Assembly (NCBI RefSeq): GCF_007859915.1 | Contig: NZ_SJPM01000016.1 | Location: 53,445-117,444 of the forward strand | Source of the DNA: Neorhodopirellula pilleata | GTDB taxonomy: Bacteria; Planctomycetota; Planctomycetia; Pirellulales; Pirellulaceae | Reading direction: 5' to 3' | DNA: 64,000 bases | Part shown: positions 9,115 through 18,803 of the stretch, piece by piece | How the letters are laid out: each line of letters begins with the position of its first letter | How positions within the stretch are numbered: the stretch's first letter is position 1 | The notes under the pieces: generated by a model | What the model saw: the letters and a program-made list of their open reading frames with translations, nothing else | Database searches by the model: none | What the model was told of the DNA's origin: nothing | Position numbers and translations under genes: made by a program

Positions 9115-11676
9115 CTATTGAAGCGGGGGCCAGACCAAAGATTGGCCTTTCTCAAGTACAATCACTTCGCTCAGTTTGCCCTCCGCATAGATGCGGAAGG
9201 CCCCGTTCCGGTTAGCGTGAATCGTCGCTTGAACGAACTTTCCAACGTTCCACTCGATATCGACTTCCAATCCGCCACGCGCCTTCAGTCCGCTGATTTT
9301 CCCACTGGGCCACGCAGACGGCAGCGCGGGCAACAGGTGCAGGATATAGGGCGCATCAGCCAGTTTTTCATTCGGCACAACGGGAACAAAATGCTGCGGT
9401 TCTTCTGGATCTGTTTGATAGGCCACAAACGCAGCCTCTTCGATGGTTTCCGCATGGTTGTCGATACTGCGAAGATGACTCTGCAGCAGCATCTCGCAAA
9501 CGCCCGCCGCACCTCCGAAGTTTCCGTCAATCTGAAACGGCGGATGGAAATCGAACAGGTTGGGATAGGCCCGTTGAGATGTCAAAAATTCATAGATCTT
9601 GTGCGCCCGATCTCCGTCATGCAATCGCGACCAGAAACAAGTTTTCCAACCTGTGCTCCAGCCAGTGGATTCGTCGCCGCGATGCTGCATTGTCACCAGG
9701 GCCGCCTCGTACAGTTCTTTCGTTGTCAACGGCGAGATATCGCGACCGGGATGCAACGCAATTAAGTGCGAGATATGGCGGTGCGTATCTTTAGGGTTGT
9801 CCCAGTCCTCTGGCCACTCCTGCAACTGCCCGTACTGACCAATTTTCTGGGGGCAGAGTTTTGGGATCATTTCCTGTAAGGTCTTGCGGAAGACTTCGTC
9901 GCGTCCGAGAACCGTGGACGCTTCGATGCAGTCTGTGAATAGACTCAGCACGAGCTGCTGATCCCATGAGGCACCGTAGGCCTGCTTGTTCAATCTGCCG
10001 TGTTGCTTGACAAGGTAACTGTTTTCTGGCGACCAAGTCGGATAGACGACCAAAGTGCCGTCCTTCCATGGTGAAAGGTACTCAACAAAAAACTCGGCAG
10101 CGCCTTTGATCGTGGGATAGATTTCTTCAAGATACTCACGTTCTTGATTGAAGGCATAGTGATCGAACAGGTTCTGGCAAAGCCAATGCGCGGCCTGCTG
10201 GTTGCGACGGCCATGTTCATTCTGCGCCGTGAAACCAAACACGTTGCCATTCAGACCCATGCTCCAGCCTTTGTTGACACCAAAGGTTTCCCTTGCTGTA
10301 TGGACGCCTGATTGAGCAAGGATCTTTGTCCACTGAGCGAAGGGACGAAACGATTCCGACAGGTTCGCTGGGTCGACCATCCAGTAGTTCATCTGCACAT
10401 TGATATCGGTGTGGTAGTCGCAGTTCCACGCTGGTTTGAAATCCGCATTCCAAAGCCCCTGCAGATTTGAGGGCACCGGTGCATCACGCGAGCAACTCAA
10501 CTGCAGATAGCGGCTGTAGTGGAAGTAAAGATTTTCCAGTTCCAGGCTTCCCTTGCCGGACACCAGCGTGTCCGTGGTCAATCCAGACGGTTCAAAATCC
10601 AGTGCTAGTCGACAGCGATTCATAAGTGCAGAGACGTCATTGACGTGCGATTCTTTTAACACATCAAACCCAAGCTTGGACGCCGCCGCAATTGCCTTTT
10701 CGCAATCCGCTTGATAGTCACGCCCTTTGAACGACGGATACACCGGCAGGTAATCGCAATATCCCGCTAAATAGATCTTCACCTCGTTGGCGCCGGAGAT
10801 CTTGATCGAGCCATCGGTTTGCGGCGTAATGTCGGCATCCCTGGCATCGACCTGAACAATTTGCATGAACTCAACATCGTCCTGAACCATCTTCGCTTTG
10901 CCACTCAGAACGATCCGTTTGTCCATAGACTCTACATGCGTCACCTGATGTTTGGTGGTGGTCTGAATTGACAAGTTCAACTTTGCACCGTCAGCCGTAA
11001 AGCGGGCGACGACCACATCGTGCGGATAACTGCAGAACAATTCTCTGGTGAATGTTCCATTTCCAATCGAATAGCTGACGGTTCCCAGACCCGTGCGTGA
11101 ATCGAGCGAGCGGTGGTAGTTGCGGACCGATGCCGGATCGTGATGGGTGGAAATCAACAGATCGCTGAACGGTGCATAGTTCCCCAGCGGCTCGGTGCTG
11201 CTCAAGTATTTCGTTGACAGGCTCTCCATACTGTTCGACTTGGTACCGTAGTTCCCGTCTCGATAGGCTTTCCGAACGGTCTCGAGATCATCTGGTGCAA
11301 CGATTCGAGTGCTGGACTGCGCCACGACATCCTGTCCACGCTTGGCGTTCATCCACAACGTGATGTCATTGATCAGCACATGCTCGAAATCGATACCACC
11401 TGAAAACATGGCTCCCAATCGACCATTTCCCAGCGGCAACGCCGTCTGGATGTAGCCGAGCCCCTTGGGTTTTCCTTTCGATGGCTCTCGCAAATTGTCC
11501 ATGGCCGGCGCATCGTACCGCAGTACGTAGCGTTCATCCGCTATGGCTAGAGTTGCAAATGCGAAGAGGACTCCCAGTAGAGCTGCCAATTTCCCAATGC
11601 TCATTCTGAAAGTCACTTTTGTTGCTGTGGTCGGGGAAAATTCTCTTTTGGCCACTCTCGTCGTGGTCTCGTTCAT
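9115..11676 (-). CDS. GH95 alpha-L-fucosidase/galactosidase-like
   Basis: Secreted GH95 enzyme that would release terminal alpha-1,2-linked L-fucose or L-galactose. The N-terminal beta-sandwich begins at ALPLGNGRLGAMFSGG. The (alpha/alpha)6 barrel shows NLQGLWNADFKPAWNCDYHTD and INVQMNYW. The general-acid region is YPTWSPENSY and the catalytic Asp lies in FQIDGNFGGAAGV. The C-terminal domain ends GLKARGGLEVDIEW. Starting at 11676 gives an ATGA overlap with the GH172 gene and about 853 residues. An ATG at 11604 immediately before the signal-like stretch LAALLGVLFAFATLAIA is the alternative start. L-fucose is the favoured substrate because GH29 genes and sulfatases surround it. Confidence 0.92.
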   Translation of the reverse strand: MNETTTRVAKREFSPTTATKVTFRMSIGKLAALLGVLFAFATLAIADERYVLRYDAPAMDNLREPSKGKPKGLGYIQTALPLGNGRLGAMFSGGIDFEHVLINDITLWMNAKRGQDVVAQSSTRIVAPDDLETVRKAYRDGNYGTKSNSMESLSTKYLSSTEPLGNYAPFSDLLISTHHDPASVRNYHRSLDSRTGLGTVSYSIGNGTFTRELFCSYPHDVVVARFTADGAKLNLSIQTTTKHQVTHVESMDKRIVLSGKAKMVQDDVEFMQIVQVDARDADITPQTDGSIKISGANEVKIYLAGYCDYLPVYPSFKGRDYQADCEKAIAAASKLGFDVLKESHVNDVSALMNRCRLALDFEPSGLTTDTLVSGKGSLELENLYFHYSRYLQLSCSRDAPVPSNLQGLWNADFKPAWNCDYHTDINVQMNYWMVDPANLSESFRPFAQWTKILAQSGVHTARETFGVNKGWSMGLNGNVFGFTAQNEHGRRNQQAAHWLCQNLFDHYAFNQEREYLEEIYPTIKGAAEFFVEYLSPWKDGTLVVYPTWSPENSYLVKQHGRLNKQAYGASWDQQLVLSLFTDCIEASTVLGRDEVFRKTLQEMIPKLCPQKIGQYGQLQEWPEDWDNPKDTHRHISHLIALHPGRDISPLTTKELYEAALVTMQHRGDESTGWSTGWKTCFWSRLHDGDRAHKIYEFLTSQRAYPNLFDFHPPFQIDGNFGGAAGVCEMLLQSHLRSIDNHAETIEEAAFVAYQTDPEEPQHFVPVVPNEKLADAPYILHLLPALPSAWPSGKISGLKARGGLEVDIEWNVGKFVQATIHANRNGAFRIYAEGKLSEVIVLEKGQSLVWPPLQ

Positions 11677-13823
11677 TGTTTGGCGTCCGTGCTCTCGTTC
11701 GTCGGCAACGACAGCGTGACGCAATCGAGACCAAAGAACGTGTCCTTGCTGCTGGAGTTCTTGCCGGCCATCTCAACACGCAACACATACGCATTTTCGA
11801 CCGGCTCGAAGTCGCCCAGTTCGATCGCCCCGGTCGGGACCGGCTTGGCGGCATAAAGATCAACTTCCTCGCCCGCCGGTTTACCATTCACCGAAAAACG
11901 GAGAATGCCAAAGTCATTGGATTTGGTGGCATACAAAGCCAACCTTTCTGCTCCATCACTGGTGGCTGGGATGCGAATTTCGATCGCGTCACCCACCTGA
12001 GCACCTTTAAATAACTGATGCGTCCCCAGATTCCACTTGCCCTTGAACTTCATTTTTCTCAAGTCCTGAAACTTCAGCACGATCCCGTCCGGCTTCGACA
12101 AAATCTGTTCGGGAATGATCTCGACAGCGTCCTTGAACGAGTCAGCGGACGAGACCGCCGGAGCGTTCTCCGGATCCGGCACTGGCGGTACATTGAGCAC
12201 CTCGGCGGGTTCTGGTTCGCGGTTAGACTCCGTGTCTGCAAATCCATACCAGCTCATGCCGACGCCATACCCCATCTCGCAATCCGTCCAAGACCACACC
12301 TCCATGTCCAACTGCAGCGAACTGCCAAAGGGCATCGTATCCAACGCACGACTACGGCTCTCGACACTGTACCCCAGCGTATTGCGGACCAACGCCTTCG
12401 CTTCCGGCTTGCGATTCAATTTATTGTATTTGTGGGCACGTGGTTGAGCATGAAAAGGATGTTCATAGAAGTCAGTGCTAACACCGCCCCATGAATAAGC
12501 GTAGTAATCCTCGGTTCCCGTTCCAAACAGAGATGGAAAATCCTCTGCATCAACCCAAATTTTTTCGTCACCTTCGCCCCACCATCTCTCAACCGGATTC
12601 ATGATCGTGAGTGTATCAGCGACATAAACGCCACGGCCTTTCAACGTGATGTAGTTCCAATCCGAATACGGACGAGTCTGTACGGGATATTGCCCGTGCC
12701 AACCAGCATGGAAATACATCGAGCGTTCATCCCAGTCCCAGTCACCGGTTCTAACGATCAACTTGGCGTCCACCGGCGCGGCACTCAGGTTGAGCAGCGA
12801 GACCTTGCCGCTGTTCTGATAGGGCATCACCCAGCGACACGTCATTGTCCCATCTTCGGCGACGGTACTCGACCAGCCTTGCATCGGATTCAGACCGATG
12901 CCCGTGCCGAAAAAATCTCCAATCGGACACCAGACTGTTTCCTTGCCGTCGAACTCCATCTTCAGCACTACTTGTCGCGTGACATTGGGATCTTCATAGC
13001 TGCCTAGCTTGACCGTCAATTCTCGCACCGAGGCCGAGCCTGTGGGAAGATCCAGTGACTGATCGCCATCAGGCAAAATCGTCGCAGAAGTCTCCAGACC
13101 TTTCGGTTCGGCCGATCCAGAAGCCTTTTGCTCTGTTCCGCTACCTGGATTCAAGAGCAGCTTGCCCGTTTCTCCAGTCAGCCCTTTCGCCGCCTCAAAG
13201 TCCTCCATCGTGAAGGTCTTGACCGGCGTGCCCTCGTCGTACTGCCGATAAGTGATCTGATAGAAGAAAGGCATTTGATCGGTCGTCACTTTGCAGTTCT
13301 TCGCAAAGGGAATCGGAAAAAAGTTCACCGCCGAGCGAAGCGATGGATGTGCGAATGGGTACGGGATCAATCCGCTGCCATCGAACATACTCAGCATGTT
13401 CCCTTCCAGCACCGGCTCGACATCACCGTCGAGATAAATCCGCAGGTTGATGTCGGTGCTTGCGTTTGAATGACCTCGCCACGGCACCCAAGTGCGCACA
13501 ATGGCACCTGGCCCCTCGTGGTCCATCAAGACCCATTCTTTTCGTCCGTTGTTTTCCTCGACGCGAACAAAACACTTGTCTTTGTCGCTCGTGTTGTTGT
13601 CTTTGTTGTTGAACCAGCCCGCGGGTTCATTAGGGGTCGTTGATGCCCGGTTGTAGCTGCTGTGTTGTTTCAGTCGAAAATTCTTTTCCGGATAGCGAGC
13701 CACGGCATCGCGATCGACCATTTCGCGCAACAGCGATTCGACGGAAACCGGCTCTTGTGCTTTCACAACAAGAACAGAAAGAGCCATCACGGCAGAAAAG
13801 AAACAGGTTGTTTTTGAGATCAT
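11673..13823 (-). CDS. GH172 family protein (DUF2961)
   Basis: Secreted DUF2961 protein, the family now classed as GH172, which includes difructose-dianhydride-forming and alpha-arabinofuranosidase-type enzymes. The core is recognised by NNKDNNTSDKD, WVLMDHEGPGAIVRTWVPWR, the NLRIYLDGD strand, and FGTGTEDYYAYSWG; the last block carries the family's conserved Glu/Asp pair. A C-terminal beta-sandwich of about 130 residues (FGILRFSVNGKPAGEEVDLY) follows. The ATG at 13823 gives the signal peptide TTCFFSAVMALSVLVVKAQ; the frame is open to 13880. Its stop overlaps the start of the GH95 gene. The substrate in a fucan or galactan context is unclear. Confidence 0.88.
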   Translation of the reverse strand: MISKTTCFFSAVMALSVLVVKAQEPVSVESLLREMVDRDAVARYPEKNFRLKQHSSYNRASTTPNEPAGWFNNKDNNTSDKDKCFVRVEENNGRKEWVLMDHEGPGAIVRTWVPWRGHSNASTDINLRIYLDGDVEPVLEGNMLSMFDGSGLIPYPFAHPSLRSAVNFFPIPFAKNCKVTTDQMPFFYQITYRQYDEGTPVKTFTMEDFEAAKGLTGETGKLLLNPGSGTEQKASGSAEPKGLETSATILPDGDQSLDLPTGSASVRELTVKLGSYEDPNVTRQVVLKMEFDGKETVWCPIGDFFGTGIGLNPMQGWSSTVAEDGTMTCRWVMPYQNSGKVSLLNLSAAPVDAKLIVRTGDWDWDERSMYFHAGWHGQYPVQTRPYSDWNYITLKGRGVYVADTLTIMNPVERWWGEGDEKIWVDAEDFPSLFGTGTEDYYAYSWGGVSTDFYEHPFHAQPRAHKYNKLNRKPEAKALVRNTLGYSVESRSRALDTMPFGSSLQLDMEVWSWTDCEMGYGVGMSWYGFADTESNREPEPAEVLNVPPVPDPENAPAVSSADSFKDAVEIIPEQILSKPDGIVLKFQDLRKMKFKGKWNLGTHQLFKGAQVGDAIEIRIPATSDGAERLALYATKSNDFGILRFSVNGKPAGEEVDLYAAKPVPTGAIELGDFEPVENAYVLRVEMAGKNSSSKDTFFGLDCVTLSLPTNESTDAKQ

Positions 13824-13949
13824 ATTGGTATTCTTGCTGTCTATATTTTCAGATCTGTGTCGGTCCAGTAACGCATCCATTTCAGCGTGTGATGAAAACG
13901 GGGTCGCACTAGTGATGCACTCAAGCCCCCTGCTACTCGGCGGCCTTTC

Positions 13950-15234
13950 CTAAGTTCCATCCCAGGTGAAGCTATCGCCTTTGGCTAGCTCGCGTTTGCG
14001 AACTTCGTTGCCATAGCGAACTTGCAATGGGGTTCCGTTGAGAGAACGAATCGTGGAGTTCGTCAACTTTCCATCCTTCCACGCGATGTCCACTTCAAAG
14101 CCACCGCGGGCTCGCAGGCCTGTACCCAGGACGCGAACTACTGATTAATAAATATCGACCGAATTGGAAGTACAGCGTCTCGAATTGCGGATCATGTTTC
14201 CCTTTCTTGATGTCGCGCAGACGCTGATCGGTTGGCTTGCTGACCGCATCGGTTGTCCCCAGGTCGAGTTGCACGCGATTGAATAGCGTCTGGTAGTCGG
14301 CGACATGCGCGGCACGCAGATCTTCGTAGGATTTGTTGCTGATCGATTGAAGGTACTTGTCGCAGCGTGCGGTGGCGTTACCTGAAATGTCCGTGGCACT
14401 GTTATAGCTCGTCGCCGCAACCACTAGCAGTGTCACGTCATCGGCACCCGATACTTTCAGTTCTCCATTTGCGGACGTGACACTGCCTCCATGGATGACA
14501 GGGCGAAGCTGTGCCTCGTAGTCAACGCCGAGTTTGCCTTGCAAAACCAAACGGTTATCGGATGCTGATCTAGCGGATGCGTTTTCACGAGCTAGGCGGG
14601 CTGTGAAGTTGATCTTTCCCGGTTGGCTCGCTGCGAGGTGAATCACGATTACTTGGTCCGGCGCACTGACATACACTTCCCGCGTGTACTCGATTCCATC
14701 GACGGTGTACTGAGTTCGGTTGATGGCCGTCGTTAGATCCAAATCGCGTCGGTAACTCGAGACTTCATCGGTGTCAGGAAAGTCCAGGTGAATGTCACCA
14801 AGCGTCTGATAAGATTTGATCTTCATTGGACGGCCCATCATCGTTTTCCCTGCCAATCGGGTCGCTTCGGCGTTTTTGCCATCGAAAAGCAAACGACGGA
14901 CTTCCGGCAAAGCCTTGAGTGCCTCTGGATTGTTGTAATCCGTGGGCACTCCGTCCCAGACAGTCTCTTCGTTTAATTGAATTCGCTCGTTATTGACTCC
15001 GCCGAAAACCATCGCGGCCAGTCGTCCGTTTCCTACGGGCAGCGCCTCGGTTTCCCATCTGGTCGCCGGTTTGCGATACCACAGCGTCAATGGCTCGTCG
15101 GGAGCGGAGGCCTCGTCGACATACGTTTGGTTTGCTTTCGGGTTGCTGCTCTCGTCCACGTCATGACGCGCTGCCCAGGATGTGTCCGCAGCAATCAAGC
15201 CGACGACCACGACTGCAAATAGTGTTCGATACAT
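13950..15234 (-). pseudogene. GH95 pseudogene with internal frameshifting deletion
   Basis: Starts normally at the ATG at 15234 (AAGGA upstream, signal peptide TLFAVVVVGLIAADTSWA) and reads as GH95 through LPVGNGRLAAMVFGG and FQFGRYLLISSSRPG. At about 14125-14130 the sequence jumps to the C-terminal tail, GLRARGGFEVDIAW ending GDSFTWDGT with stop at 13950-13952, which is in another frame. The actual reading frame terminates at 14095. Compared with the intact GH95 downstream, more than 300 codons, including the whole catalytic barrel, are missing. The product would be an inactive N-terminal sandwich. The frame could in principle extend upstream to 15324, but that overlaps the next gene. Confidence 0.88.
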
Positions 15235-15269
15235 TCCGATTTCCTTTTTGGTAATACTCATTGTCTTGC

Positions 15270-16151
15270 TCAACGCCACTCGCTTGTAGCGGCGGACAGG
15301 TCGCGGAACATCAACGCATCCCACGGCAGCGTGCTATAACTTCGACGGCCTGATCGAGATCGTCTTACCTCTCTCACCCCGTCTTGCCTTCCAACGCGAA
15401 AGTCATCGCGTGATCGATTGGCGGCCATGCCGGTGCCCTCGCCTTCCAGAAAATAGTCGACCGCACGCTGGAACATTTCTCGGTCGTCCAAGTAGATTCC
15501 CATCGCGATCATGGTTTGCATCATTGATGCATCCCAGTTTCCGTTCGCAGAAGGGTAGAAATCCTTGATGATCGGATACCACACATTGCGGAGCATCGAC
15601 CGAAATTGCTCTTGATTCGATTCAGGCCACCCGTCCCATGTATGACGCAGAATCTCGGCGGCGTTGCAATACTTCTGCCCTGTCATTCCGATTAGCAATC
15701 TGGCGTCGTGATTCGTGACTGTTTTCAGCGTTGCTGACCAAACATCGATGATCCTTGCTGATTTCTGGGCGTAGGCTTCGTCACCCGAAAGAACCCAGCG
15801 AAGTGCTAACGTGTATGCTGCCGTACCATCACGGTCGAATTCCGACGACCCGATGTCTGGGTTGTTACTGGGGCCTCGCTCGACATGTGCGCGAGGATCG
15901 GGCGACCAATCAAGGCTCGCATCAGGCGACTGCTTGAGTTGATTCCACTCGCTCGTCCACGGTTCTTCCAATGAATCCAGTTTGCTTTTGATGCGTTGGA
16001 TGCCGGCTCGAGTGTGCGCAATTCCTGGATGAACGAAAGCGGGTTCGTCCGCGATTGCGTTGTGTCGAACAAACAGAGTCAAGAGACACAATCCGACGTA
16101 AACTCGCATCAAACGGAAGTTGAATAGGTGAGGTGGTGATTGCAGTTGCAT
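15270..16151 (-). pseudogene. Truncated alginate-lyase-like protein
   Basis: N-terminal part of a secreted alginate_lyase-type (alpha/alpha toroid) polysaccharide lyase. Signal peptide about 1-35, then HPGIAHTRAGIQRIKSKLD, ALRWVLSGDEAYAQKSARII, IGMTGQKYCNAAEILRHTW and SANGNWDASMMQTMIAMGIY. Family members continue after VDYFLEGEGTG with a Cys/Gln/Glu-rich catalytic segment. Here, from about residue 243, the protein becomes Arg-rich and unrelated (DDFRVGRQDGVREV) and ends after 293 residues. I read this as a truncation with foreign or recombined sequence at the 3' end. The final LPWDALMFRDLSAATSEW might be the original C-terminus or a new tail; I cannot decide. Confidence 0.65.
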
Positions 16152-16418
16152 CGTATCAGTTGCAGTGTTAGCGGCGGGATATTGAGGACGTCACAACTCT
16201 AGACGAATTGGCGACTAGAAAATGTGATCTCCATTGAAGAACCTGAACAAATTGGTCTGCCGAAATAGTTTGATCTCGGGAACGGCCTACTCCAAACCAC
16301 ACTCTCTTGGCCACTCAATACCGCGTTCTCGGACAACTGAGAATCGCCCATCAAACAGGAACGCAAACGGCTTCTCTATTTCTACTCAAACCCAGCGTGC
16401 CTTCACTACAAGGCGGCG

Positions 16419-17522
16419 TTACTGTTGCGACACCTCGAATCGCTCGATGAAGGGAAGCGTCCCTCGGCGTTTTCCGATGTGGACTCCCCATTCGATTTGA
16501 GCCCCGTTTCCGCTGTTGGTGAACGCTTCTGGCCGATAGGCGCCCGCAGCAGTGGGGACGTCGACCACAGCATGCGTCTTCGAGAAATGTAGCCCGTCGT
16601 CCGCATAAAGAATCGAACGCGTGATCGACTTGGGGCCGACGGTGCCAATCATCGCGGCAACGCCCTGGCCCTGAGGCCAAACCAACACTTCATGATTGCC
16701 GCCGATAATTGGGTTGCCGGAATGCTTGATGTATGGCCCATCGGGTTTCTCTGAGATCGCAACACCCATTTTGGTTTCACCGGGACTCTTGTTCCACTGG
16801 CGACCTTTGAAATACATCCAATACTTGCCATCACGAACGATCAGACAAGCATCGTCAATCCTGAGACTGTCGAAGTCGTCATGATTCTCGCTTGTCTTGA
16901 GAATCGGGTTTGTGTCGAGCTTTTCCCAAGGTCCATTCGGTGAGTTAGATACCGCGATACCAATTGCGGTCTTCGTAGTCTCAGTACCTTTGTTGACAAA
17001 CGGTTTCGGAACCGCTGTATAAAAGAGCCAATAGCGTCCTTCAGCAACCAGGATATTAGGCGTGAAGACACTTTGTTCGTCCCAACTGTCGACACCGCCG
17101 CGAGCAAGCGACTCACCTTTCTCGCTCCATGTGTGTCCATCGGGCGACGTCGCATACCAAACCGTCGCGTCGTACCCATGGGACTGAGCCCCTTTGGAAT
17201 ACCACACATAGTACAAGTCACCGACCTTGATGATGTCGCTCGGATCACGACGCATCACACCGTTTTGAGGTCCAATTCCTATGGCGGCAGAGTAAACGAT
17301 GTTCACTGATTGAATCGCCGTTGTTTCCTGTGCGTGCGAGGAGCCGGCCAGTACAATCAACAACACACCACAGCAAGCCGTAGCTGCCATCGCGTGGCGG
17401 AGATAGATCCCCGCTTTGGCGAGCTTAGCCACGGCCCACAAATCCCGTTCGGTTCTTGAAGGTTTAACGAATAGATTTTTCAATTGAGAAGTCATGTGAA
17501 GGGAGGTTAGCACTGTCAACAT
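16419..17522 (-). CDS. GH117-like exo-hydrolase (five-bladed beta-propeller)
   Basis: Resembles GH117, whose characterised members release 3,6-anhydro-L-galactose from neoagaro-oligosaccharides. The propeller begins GVMRRDPSDIIKVGDLYYVW. The family's acidic residues correspond to Asp93 (RRDPS) and Asp224 (RIDDAC), and the His-Glu pair to His277-Glu278 (GGNHEVL). Other family-typical blocks are GYDATVWYATSPDGHTW and WDEQSVFTPNIL. The start at 17522 lies 5 bp after the DUF6786 stop; ATGs at 17495 and 17393 are alternatives, the last directly before the hydrophobic core GVLLIVLAGSSHAQ. It is out of character in a fucose-centred cluster and hints that an agaran-type galactan or a related sugar is also processed. 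Confidence 0.82.
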   Translation of the reverse strand: MLTVLTSLHMTSQLKNLFVKPSRTERDLWAVAKLAKAGIYLRHAMAATACCGVLLIVLAGSSHAQETTAIQSVNIVYSAAIGIGPQNGVMRRDPSDIIKVGDLYYVWYSKGAQSHGYDATVWYATSPDGHTWSEKGESLARGGVDSWDEQSVFTPNILVAEGRYWLFYTAVPKPFVNKGTETTKTAIGIAVSNSPNGPWEKLDTNPILKTSENHDDFDSLRIDDACLIVRDGKYWMYFKGRQWNKSPGETKMGVAISEKPDGPYIKHSGNPIIGGNHEVLVWPQGQGVAAMIGTVGPKSITRSILYADDGLHFSKTHAVVDVPTAAGAYRPEAFTNSGNGAQIEWGVHIGKRRGTLPFIERFEVSQQ

Positions 17523-17527
17523 AGTCT

Positions 17528-18790
17528 CTACTTTACAATTTGAATTTCACTCAATCGAACGCCGAGCATACGCTCGGCAATCTCGTCAAGTTGTTCTTCA
17601 GAACCTTGGATATGCAGCGTCTGTTGAACGTGTCGCATCGTCTCGCCTGGCTTCAACGCGGCTGCTGGTGACGACGTTTCCAATTCATAAAATGGCCCTA
17701 GTGGCGGTTCGCCTGGCGAGGGCGAACCGTCGTTGTATGAATTGATCGCGTCACCCTCGAAAGGTTTATCTTGGTGTTCCCACATCGAGTTGACGAAGCC
17801 TTGTGGCGATTCTTGCACGTTGTAAGTGACGATGTTTAGCACTTTTCCCTCGGCGTCGTAGCTACCGGCAATGCCTTTGGATCGTTTGGGACTAATGCCG
17901 ATCTTTCCGCGCCGTGTGCCGTCGCCTTTGAAGAACAGAACATCGTCTTTGACGGCCAGATACTCGGGTGGCACTTTGCCAAAGTACGTATCGTTCACCT
18001 TCGGTCCCAGCTTCGATTCATCGCCAGACTCGAATGGAATCACGACCGTTGTTTGCGAGGACGGATTGTACATCCCTAGCAGCCAGATCGATGGCAATCC
18101 GGTCTCAGCGGCCCAAGCATGATTGCCGCGGTTAGTCAATTGATTATCGCTTTCATAAGCAACGACCTTTACGCCCTTCGCCAGTGATTCGGACTGAAGC
18201 ACTTTGGCAATCGCCAAATTGTCGAGTAATCGAATCGTGCGACGGATCCCCATTTTGAACTTCGTGCCACTGAAGTTAGTCACTTCACAATCGCGTTTGA
18301 ATTCAGCCGAGTTACTGGATTGTTCGACGAGTTCAAACGGTTCGGTATCAATGACCGCCGGTGTGGTCCAATCAGTAAACTCAAATTTCGTGCCCGGCTT
18401 AAAGAACAACGCAAACTGGCCGCCTTCCGGTCCCAGCCAAAATCGTTCTTCGCCACCGAAAACGTAAATATGTTCTTCCAACTTGCCCTTGCGATCCGCG
18501 TCGGAAAGTAGTCCTTTCGCAATCACATTACGATTGATCCAGCCAAAGCTCGGCCCGTGATCCCGGTCGAACGTGCTGGTCATCACCCGGCCTTGATACG
18601 CCGGTGCAACCGCAACGGCCGCGTCTGCGTCCTCAAGCAAGACGATCGGCGTATGTTTCTTTAGAAACTCAAGATCTTGTTGGAAGAATTGAGGCACTTG
18701 CGCCAGCTCCTGGGCAGATGAAAAGTGACTCAGACTGAGTGTGGCTAGAATGCAGGCACAGCTGAGCGTTACTATGTAACAACGATGCAT
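17528..18790 (-). CDS. DUF6786-like periplasmic protein
   Basis: Secreted 420-residue protein with a signal peptide (CACILATLSLSHFSSAQ). It contains AYQGRVMTSTFDRDHGPSFG, then WINRN and GGEERFWLGPEGGQFALFF, the hallmark blocks of a family annotated DUF6786 in bacterial polysaccharide loci. The predicted beta-rich layout resembles mutarotase-type sugar-binding proteins, but that is only an impression. It sits between GH117 and a sulfatase with gaps of 5 and 13 bp, so it is surely co-expressed with them. The conserved WLGPEGGQF block suggests carbohydrate binding or catalysis. No function is established from sequence. Confidence 0.75.
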   Translation of the reverse strand: MHRCYIVTLSCACILATLSLSHFSSAQELAQVPQFFQQDLEFLKKHTPIVLLEDADAAVAVAPAYQGRVMTSTFDRDHGPSFGWINRNVIAKGLLSDADRKGKLEEHIYVFGGEERFWLGPEGGQFALFFKPGTKFEFTDWTTPAVIDTEPFELVEQSSNSAEFKRDCEVTNFSGTKFKMGIRRTIRLLDNLAIAKVLQSESLAKGVKVVAYESDNQLTNRGNHAWAAETGLPSIWLLGMYNPSSQTTVVIPFESGDESKLGPKVNDTYFGKVPPEYLAVKDDVLFFKGDGTRRGKIGISPKRSKGIAGSYDAEGKVLNIVTYNVQESPQGFVNSMWEHQDKPFEGDAINSYNDGSPSPGEPPLGPFYELETSSPAAALKPGETMRHVQQTLHIQGSEEQLDEIAERMLGVRLSEIQIVK

Positions 18791-18803
18791 TAAGTTTCCT
18801 TCG

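Noticed and set aside
9010..9765. 251-codon plus-strand open frame
   Set aside because: Antisense to the GH95 gene; low-complexity composition and no start signals.
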